A DNA stretch of 64,000 nucleotides from Sternotherus odoratus (lineage: Eukaryota; Chordata; Testudines; Kinosternidae). The notes beneath the pieces were generated by a model. That model was not told where the DNA came from. It saw only the letters and a list, made by a program, of their open reading frames with translations, and made no database searches. Of this stretch, positions 57,201 to 64,000 are shown piece after piece (the first letter of the stretch is position 1; each line of letters begins with the position of its first letter). The DNA lies in the NCBI GenBank assembly GCA_032164245.1, contig JAVMKO010000002.1, positions 61,165,840-61,229,839 of the forward strand. Direction: 5' to 3'. The position numbers and the translations under genes are program-made.

Positions 57201-58379
57201 GAATTGTCTGGTGAATGCTTGGATGTCTGCACATGAAGATTAAAACAACTTGTGTTTTAAAGAAGTTTAATGAAGTCCAGAACAAATTAACCAGAAGTAG
57301 CACAACAAAAAGTCTATTGATGCTGCTACATTGGGGACCTCTAAAAGGCTTATAGCTTTGGTGTATTCCAATTTTCTTCTTGCACAGTATCTGGAACAGG
57401 ATGTGGGTTGAGAAGGTTTCTCAGTGTGTCTGGTTCTCAGTACAGTAGTTGTTAATTTCAATGAAAAACAACCCTAAAGTTATCAAATGGTCATTATTGC
57501 CCAGTTTGATTTCCTAGAGGATTTTATTTCTTTATGAGGTGCATGTTTCAGGGCATAAAATGACACATACTGGCTTTTGTTTTATCTATCTCTCCAGAGT
57601 CAGTTAATAATTGTAATTGTTTTAAAACCAGACCTCACAGATAGGAAATGGTTTTGTCCCATTGCACCAAGCTCTTCCCTCTTGGACCAACCCCAAATAA
57701 TTCCTCCTACCATGTTTTTGAGGTTTTCACATACTTTATTACCAGGACCTACACAGTGTGAGATGAATCAAGGGTGGACTTACCTCTCAGTTTCCTTCCT
57801 TACCTTGGCAGTGAGACTTCAACTGACTTACATAACTTTCATGCAAAACTTGAGGAGTCACTGCATAGGGTTTGATCTAAAGTGTGTTTCTAGTTCAGGG
57901 GGGATGAGAAGTGGAGTAAGTCAACAATACTAATTTTAATTCTTTATTAAAACTTAGTAATGCGTAAGGGGGCTATTTTTCCAAGTCCCCTTAGTATATC
58001 TTCTATGTCGTTTCAAAAATTCAACAAAATCTCAGGCAGAGATATTTTAAAATAAAATACTTCAACATTTGGATAGGGATTGAGCCATTAGTTAGCCTCT
58101 TAGTTTGGGTTTCAGATAACAAAGAGCTACTTTTAAAACTTAATTAAATTTAAAAGGAAGAAAAACATCCTCCACATTTCATTAATAATTTCAAATAGAA
58201 ATAAATCATATAAACCAAACGTGCCAAAAAATTCAGCTCATATTCAATTACTATCATATTGCTAAATTACCAAGTCTCAACAAAAAGGAGCGCTATGTCC
58301 AATCAATCTAATTTGGCCAACATTAGTTAACTAAATTTAAACATTGTAGTTCTCTAAATCAATATTTGGACAAATAAAT
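54207..58379. other. No definite gene; possible antisense LTR and one 197-codon frame
   Basis: Around 56270-56560 the minus strand has CCAATCAGGGCCC, then 'gggccagataaaaggctggctgc', a CCAAT plus TATA-like arrangement that resembles the retroelement LTR at 16460-17105. A 197-codon open frame lies at 55732-56325 on the minus strand, just downstream of that promoter-like text. I recognise no domain in it. Otherwise no gene is seen. Confidence 0.4.
56340..56400 (-). promoter_or_regulatory. CCAAT/TATA-like promoter of a possible antisense LTR
   Basis: Minus strand: 'gtagaggccaatcagggcccag', then 'gggccagataaaaggc'. The spacing is compatible with a Pol II core promoter. Tentative. Confidence 0.3.
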
Positions 58380-58690
58380 TAGTGGCCTAATTTTCAAAGA
58401 TGCTGAGCAAATGCAGCTCCAGCTGATTTCAGGGACTTAGATTGATTTCAAGGAATAAAGGCCCAGATCCTCAGAAACATTTATGCTCTCAGCTTCCCAT
58501 TTCAAATAGTATTACATCAGCTTGCACTAGGAAACTGTTAGTGCACACCAGCAGGGTCCACACAGGACAATCAGTGCATGGCATGCTGGTGCGTGCTAGA
58601 ATTTGCACCCCATTGGTGTGCATTAACACTCCATATAGAAAAGCCCTTTAGGCGCCAAATATGAATTTAGGTGTCTGATTTTAGGCACTG
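58380..58690. repeat. Old palindromic repeat relic
   Basis: The text 'agtggcctaattttcaaagatgctgagcaaatgcagctccagctgatttcagg', and later 'ccaaatatgaatttaggtgtctgattttagg', belong to the same family as 15753-16140. Confidence 0.5.
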
Positions 58691-58768
58691 GAATTCATCA
58701 TTTGTTGCTATATGTGGTCTACATGTTCATAAGAAGAATAGCAATGAATACAGGTCTCTTCTGTTGGA

Positions 58769-59080
58769 ATATGTAATGGGGTTCACTCCTCACTCTAGCG
58801 CCTCCTGCTGTTTGTCTTGGGAATTAGCTCTGCATGGTAGTGTGCCCTCTTCAAGTGGTGCCCCACCACCGTCACTCCTGCTCTAGGAGTCACCTCTCCC
58901 CAAGGACTGCAGCATCCACTTCAGAGACACAGCCCTCCAGCCGTGCCACATTCTGTGCTCTCCCCTTCTGGGGGAACTGCAGTCCACTGTTCTGTCACTT
59001 CCCTTAGTAGATACTGCCGCAAATTGTCTGGCCATTTCCTTGTGGCCCCAGCATCCTTTTGCCCTTACCTCAGGGCCTCA
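58769..59080 (-). mobile_element. LTR fragment, antisense (Gypsy/ERV type)
   Basis: The text 'tgtaatggggttcactcctcactctagcgcctcctgctg' and 'gggaattagctctgcatgg' resembles the terminus at 42556-42640 ('ggtcactcctcctggttactctagggattagctct'). The remainder is diverged. Confidence 0.5.
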
Positions 59081-59084
59081 GCTG

Positions 59085-59215
59085 CAAACCACAGCAGCCA
59101 GACAGAAGCATCTCTCACCCCCTGGTCCCTGATAACTGTCTTGGCCTTCACAACATCCCCTGACAAAGAGTTCCACAAGCTGACTGTGCATTGTGTGAAG
59201 AGGAGGATCCTCTGA
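59085..59215 (-). mobile_element. CR1 ORF2 C-terminal fragment, antisense
   Basis: The minus strand encodes RILLFTQCTVSLWNSLSGDV and VVKAKTVI, the equivalent of the FFTQRTVNLWNSLPEEAVKA block in the CR1 at 2405-3240. It is a short, dead fragment. Confidence 0.75.
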
Positions 59216-59539
59216 GCCATTGTGGAGCTCTAAGAAGCCTTCCACCTCTTGGCAACCTTTGTCAAACAGAAGAGGTCTGTACCAAGCTCCCTTAAGTCCC
59301 TATTGTTGCTGTTCTTTGAGTCAGTCAGAAGAATCACTAAAGGTCCATGATGGGCACTAACATCTTCTCCTGTCAGGGCTGAGTGTACAACCTGCACGGT
59401 TCTCCAATGGCCTGCTTGCCTGGAAATGAGGATTGAGGTCAGGGAGGTTCCAAACTCACATCTCTTGCATGGCATCATGCTCTGCTGATTCCAGAACACA
59501 TCTGGATATGAAAACCTAGAATTATCTTAGTTACTAATA

Positions 59540-59742
59540 TAGGCAAGTCGCATCTTATGTACATTTAACGTGCACGATTTTGGCTTTCTGCAGTGGGCAA
59601 AAAAGAGGGAAAAATAAAAATTTTAAAACTATCTGTAGGGCGGGTGATTTCGCCTGCCATTAAACTCAATGGGTTTTGGCTATATGTGGGTTTTGCATGC
59701 TGGCCATGGAACGGAACCCCCACGTAAGGTGCGACTTGCCTG
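59540..59742. mobile_element. Tigger/pogo-like MITE, 203 bp, TA target
   Basis: The left end TAGGCAAGTCGCATCTTATGT and the right end ACGTAAGGTGCGACTTGCCTG are inverted with few mismatches, and TA flanks both sides (59538-59539, 59743-59744). The interior 'aacgtgcacgattttggctttctgc' fits the degenerate Tigger style. No coding capacity. Confidence 0.7.
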
Positions 59743-59744
59743 TA

Positions 59745-61206
59745 ATGCTCATCATATTTCTAGAGTCCTTCTTGTCTTTATGGCCAAATGTTTATCAAAA
59801 TGTATCATCTAACAAACAATATGCTCCTGGAAATTTTTCTTCATATGACATTAAGGGCCCTATTCTGCTAGATGTACTTACTTCTATTCACTAGTACTTT
59901 ACATCACAAGTAGTACCATTGAAAAGAATTAGACTACTTGCAGAATGAAGGTAAAGAATTAAGGGTAGGATTTTCAAAAGCATACAGCATTGGCCCAAAT
60001 CTGCTCCCATTTAAGACCATAGCAACTGAGAGATAAACCAATGCTGAGCAATTTTCTTTCAAGTGTATATTAGTAGCAGAATCAAGCTGCCATTTCCAAT
60101 GGCTATCACTGAATCTGTCTGCTTTGGCCAAGCTCTGATGTCTACTCCTGTGGCGGACATTGCCAATCATCCACTGCTGCCTTATCATTTAAGCTTGATA
60201 GGTGAAACTCATCCTTGGTCCTGCACAGGGCTCTGTGCACTACCTAAGTCCTATTGATATCTGATGTTGATATTGACATCTGCACTGAGATCAATCTTTC
60301 CCCAGTAGGAAGTCAAACAAAGGAAGTGGAAACAGAGGAAATCTGGGGTTTCCCAGAAACTGTGGAAAGTTTTGACTTCATGTATGTCTCTTACCCAAAA
60401 GAAGTTCTCAAAGGAAAATAATTCTCTCGTTGCCTAACACTTTCCAAAATGGAACAAAACTTAAATCCTTTAAAAGGTTTTTAGTACTTGGTATACTGCA
60501 AGGTTTTAAATGATAGGTTCTTGCATCTTCCATCCCTAGACACTAGCCAAATATAATAACAAAGCGAACATAATGCCAGTTTAGCAGGTTTGGAAATAAT
60601 GTTGTGGTGTTTCTTAATACAGAGCACTTTCCCATGTTCTCTTCTGTCCCTCTCTGGAATGGTGATGTGGCAATGTCTGGCTGGCAAGGTGCAGTTGGTG
60701 ACAACAGTGAATTAATGAGTAAATGACTCTGCCTATCTCCAATGAATTCCTATTGTACTATTGCAATACAGAGTTAAGCTCCCAGGTGACTAATCATAAA
60801 GTGTCACAAATGAAATGTCATTTTACTTTAATATATTCTCTTTTCCCACCACTCTTGTAACTCTACAACCACCAGATCAAGATATGATTAATAATTTGTC
60901 AAGCTTCTGGAGGGAGGAGACTGTGTCTGTACATCTTCATACTATAGGATAAAACAAGACAGATGCCAAAGCTGTGTGTTATGCCTCTACAATAGCTAAT
61001 GAAACCTGCAAATAAGATAAAACAGTCGATACCTTATCAAATTAGTTCCGAGCTGCTGAAGTTGTTGGTGAACATTGGCTACACTTTACCTATTTTTATG
61101 GAAGAACAAGAGGAAAGTCAGTCCTTTATGTAGTTTGCTCTTCCTTTGACATCAGCTTCATCATATTTGTAAAAGAAGGACTTGAATAGCATTGGGGAGG
61201 GGGACT
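59745..61206. other. No gene seen
   Basis: AT-rich sequence without recognised genes or repeats. Confidence 0.5.
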
Positions 61207-61367
61207 AGGGTGACCAGATGTGCCGATAGTCCCAATTTTGGAGTCTTTTTTTCTTATATAGGTTCCTATTTTGGAGTCTTTTTTTCTTATATAGGTTCCT
61301 ATTACCCCATTCCTTCCCCCCAGCCCCCGTCCCATCCCGATTTTTCACACTTGCTATCTGGTCACCT
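61207..61367. mobile_element. MITE with AGGGTGACCAGAT ends and internal 33-bp duplication
   Basis: It starts AGGGTGACCAGATGTGCC and ends TGCTATCTGGTCACCT, an inverted pair. A 33-bp unit starting ATTTTGGAGTC is tandemly repeated (61235-61267 and 61268-61300), with no difference seen. Same family as 23764-23883. Confidence 0.75.
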
Positions 61368-61654
61368 GAAAGGGGCAGGGGGAACCTTATTTCAATTTTT
61401 TTTTTCAAATAATAGTCACAACTCCCTCAACCAAACCTACAAGAAACTGCCAGAGCACTCTCCTAATTTATGGATTATGAATGTGATGCGTAACGGACGT
61501 TGAGTCTAACACTAAATTTCTGGGACCAGATTCTTAGGTAGTATAAATCTCCATGACTTCATTGAAATCAGTGGAGTTACACCAACTTTTACCAGCTGAG
61601 ATTTTTAAGAAGGAAGACTAATCCATCAGTTAGGACCTAGGCCAGGGAGCTGGA

Positions 61655-61770
61655 AGACACAATTCAATTCCCAGCTCCATCATAGACAAGTCACTTGGGT
61701 TTTCTGGGCCTTAGCTCCCCATTTGTAAACTAATAGCATTTCCATGCCTTTCAGGAGTGCCACAAGGACA
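61655..61770 (+). mobile_element. MIR SINE relic
   Basis: The text 'ggagctggaagacacaattcaattcccagctccatcatagacaagtcacttgggttttctgggcc', then 'ctccccatttgtaaactaatagcatttcc', is a sense MIR core. Confidence 0.7.
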
Positions 61771-61837
61771 AACACATTAGACTTTTGTGAGGTATTCAGA
61801 TTCAGCAGCAATGAGGATTACAAGTAATTATGAAGGC

Positions 61838-62306
61838 CAGGGCCGGCGACAGGGGGGTACTATGGGTACAGCTGTACCAGGCCCCCTGACTTTAGGGGGG
61901 CCCCGGTACACCGCTGTACCCTGTGTCCCCCCTTTTCACTGGACCTGGAGAGCGGGGAAGAGGCGGCGCGGCTCTCCCCCGACAAGCGAGCCTGGCTTTA
62001 GCAGCAGCTGTGAGCCCGGCCGGCAGCGGCAGCAGCAGCAGCGCTGGGGGGAGGCTCATGCAGCTCTCGCTGCCCGGGGGAGAGGGGGAGCGCCGGCTGG
62101 GCTGGGGGGGGGGGGTGGCTGTGCTGGGGGGGGGACCCATCCGCTGTCGGCTGGGCTGGGGGGAGGGGAGCGCCGGCTGGGCTGGGCTGGGCTGGGCTGG
62201 GGGGGGGCCCAGCCGCTGTCGGCTGGGCTGGGGGGGGGCGGGCTGGGCTGGGGGGGCCCCCAAACTATCAAAGTAGGGGGCCCCCAAATTTCTGTCGCCA
62301 GCCCTG
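61838..62306. mobile_element. hAT MITE (CAGGGCCGGCGACAG ends), 469 bp, G-rich
   Basis: It starts CAGGGCCGGCGACAGG and ends CTGTCGCCAGCCCTG. Flanking octamers are atgaaggc (61830-61837) and atgatggc (62307-62314), one mismatch. The 3' half is a degenerate tandem array of 'gggctgggctgggggg' units with long G runs. The 176-codon frame over it is a by-product. Confidence 0.8.
62098..62262 (+). repeat. G-rich degenerate tandem array
   Basis: There are many G runs of 4-10 separated by 'ctgggctgg', with units around 60-70 bp ('cgctgtcggctgggctgggg' twice). The array meets the general G-quadruplex pattern many times over on the plus strand. Confidence 0.85.
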
Positions 62307-62314
62307 ATGATGGC

Positions 62315-63441
62315 TAGAATTGTGTATCTCTCTCTGACAAATGTGGATTATCTTTTTGTGGGGCCCAGTGCCAGAACAAGTGGGGCCTGTTCCTACCCCT
62401 TCACCTGTAGCCCTTGCCTCTGGTGCCCCCACCCCTGGGCACTCCCTCTCAGGAGCACCAGGCAGGTGGAGTGGAGGAAGCTCCCCGCATCCCAACCCCG
62501 CTCCCTGGCAGGAGTGCCAGGTAGGTGGAGCAGGTTGGGATGTGGGGTGCCAATTTTTCCAGGGTCCCCCAATTGGCTGGGAGCCCTGGGTATGGGCTCC
62601 ATTGGTCCAGTGGCTAATCCCCCACTGCTCTCTGATTGCAGGGGTTCTGTCTACAGGATTTTTCTTTGTTTGTTTGCATGCTTCCTTGGGCCTGGTTTAT
62701 GGCTTTTTCATAATTACACATGTGATTAAAGCCTTTTATTTTATTAGCCTAAGCATGCAGCAAAACAAATGTAAATTGAAAAACCAAGGGGAGGGGGTGC
62801 AGAGTTTAACCCTTTGTTGAAATGATAGGCACACTGAATAGATTAAACTAAAACTTTTCTAGCTCAATCACAGAGTTTTTAGCTTTGGCAAATCAGTTTT
62901 CACCCAGCCAAATATAAATATACACATAGATAAATACAGATTTAAAAAAACATAGAAGAAAAAGGAAAATATAAAGAATAAGAGCCTCTCCTTATACTCA
63001 GGTGATGAGAAGGTGAGGATTGCTGTCAGCTTCAGGCTGAAAGAAAACTACTTTCTCAAATAGTTGGGGTAACCCTTGTCCCTCTGGAAAGCTGGATCGG
63101 GAGTTGAAGGCCAATTCTTCCTGATTCTCAGATGAGATGGAGTTCTCCTCTCTACAGCAACCCACAGGAAATGGAAGCAGATATGCTGGCGAAACAAATC
63201 CAAGACCATCTAGGGTATATTGTTAAATCTGAGAAACACCATAGCCTGAGTTTCTCTAGACTTCACACCCATTCCATGGAGCACAAAATAAAGACAAGCA
63301 AAGAAAACAATAGACAAAGAACAAAGGAGAATGAGAGCAAAGACCTGGGTTATTCTGAAATGTATATATTATTCATTGATTGGAAACTGTTTAGGCTGTT
63401 GTGATAGGTTTTTTAATTATTAATTCATTTATTAATTTATT
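62315..63441. other. No gene seen
   Basis: 62340-62640 is GC-rich with 'gcaccaggcaggtgg' and 'gtgccaggtaggtgg' near-repeats and may be another degraded transposon. The rest is AT-rich. No gene is supported. Confidence 0.45.
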
Positions 63442-64000
63442 TATCGTGGACAAGTCAGCTTAACTGCAATGCCTGGAAAGATACTGGAACAAATTATTAA
63501 ACAATCAATTTCTAAGCACCTCGAGGATAATAGGATTACAAGGAATAATCAGCATGAATTTGTCAAGAACATATCATACCAAACCAACCTCATTTCCTTC
63601 TTTGGCAGGGTTGCTGGCCTACTGGATAGGGGAAGCTGTAGATGTGATATATCTTGATTTTTAGTAAGGCTTTTGACACAGTCCCACATGACATTCTCAT
63701 AAGCAAACTAGGGCAATGTGGTGTAGATGAAATTACTCTAAGGGGGATGTACAGCTATTTGGAACACCATACTCAAAGGGTAGTCATCAATGGTTTGATG
63801 TCAAACTAGGGGGATGGATCTAGTGGAATCCCACAAGAGTCAGACCTAGGTCTGGAACCATTCATTATTTGTATTAATAATTTGGGTGATGGAGTGGAGA
63901 GTACAGTTATAAAGTTTGTGGATGACACTAAGCTGCACAGTGTTGCAAGCATTTTGGTGGGCAGGATAAGAATTCAAAATCTGACAAAATTGGAGAATTT
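63442..64000 (+). pseudogene. CR1 LINE ORF2 reverse transcriptase domain, runs off the window
   Basis: It opens with RGQVSLTAMPGKILEQII and continues SKHLEDNRITRNNQHEF. An ILIF-type frame slip follows, then KAFDTVPHDILISKL (about 63665-63710), which holds the first catalytic Asp. Then QCGVDEITLR, and KFVDDTKL (about 63911-63934), which is the active-site FADD box with Ala changed to Val. Stops and frameshifts (for example in the 'cttgatttttagtaaggc' stretch) show it is inactive. The 5' boundary adjoins an AT-rich tract and looks like a truncation point. Confidence 0.85.

Noticed and set aside
61787..62317. 176-codon glycine-rich frame and its antisense proline-rich shadow
   Set aside because: Covers the G-rich hAT MITE at 61838-62306. 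Base composition explains the frame.

Overview
This is a vertebrate nuclear genomic window, almost certainly from a turtle (Testudines). The evidence is the repeat content: CR1-type LINEs with short octamer-like 3' tails, tRNA-derived SINEs whose 3' tail is a CR1 3' end (the tortoise SINE type), many non-autonomous hAT and PIF/Harbinger elements of types common in turtle genomes, MIR relics and Penelope-like elements. A crocodilian is the main alternative. Species identity is inference. I find no complete host protein-coding gene and no rRNA or functional tRNA gene. The window looks like a gene desert or a very large intron. Its only long intact reading frames belong to mobile elements. One tiny candidate host terminal exon is listed at low confidence (33992-34042).

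Layout. 1-1,080: an old palindromic repeat split by a hAT element with a perfect 8-bp target duplication. 1,713-3,240: a hAT MITE, then a 5'-truncated CR1 with a readable C-terminal RT region. 6,706-10,973: a hAT cluster, including a hairpin element, an element carrying a 38-bp minisatellite, and one inserted into a CR1. 15,151-15,221: a perfect 31-bp inverted repeat. 15,856-17,105: a hAT nested in an old repeat, then an antisense LTR. 18,024-18,216: a tRNA-derived SINE. 20,449-22,140: hAT and CR1 pieces. 24,407-28,021: the showpiece, an inverted dimer of a Penelope-like element (PLE). 31,142-31,887 and 40,451-40,784: hAT elements with perfect target duplications. 35,911-36,495: a Harbinger-type MITE nested in another. 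37,013-37,192: an antisense SINE. 39,941-40,197: a miniature inverted PLE. 42,230-44,560: an old LINE tail, an LTR and a decayed LINE. 52,378-54,206: a decayed Harbinger transposon. 58,769-59,742: an LTR fragment, antisense CR1 and a Tigger-like MITE. 61,207-62,306: two MITEs. 63,442-64,000: CR1 RT domain running off the window.

Most notable is the PLE insertion. Two near-identical arms point away from a 9-bp centre (head to head). The left arm keeps a 605-codon frame with RT and GIY-YIG endonuclease. The right arm has lost about 600 bp. Both arms carry a hammerhead-ribozyme-like motif, and the whole is flanked by a 12-bp direct repeat, so it appears to have inserted as one unit. A second, degenerate 257-bp element at 39,941-40,197 has the same inverted, asymmetric-end architecture and its own 10-bp duplication. 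All coordinates and motif matches were read by eye from the sequence. Family names come from general knowledge of vertebrate repeats, not from a search.
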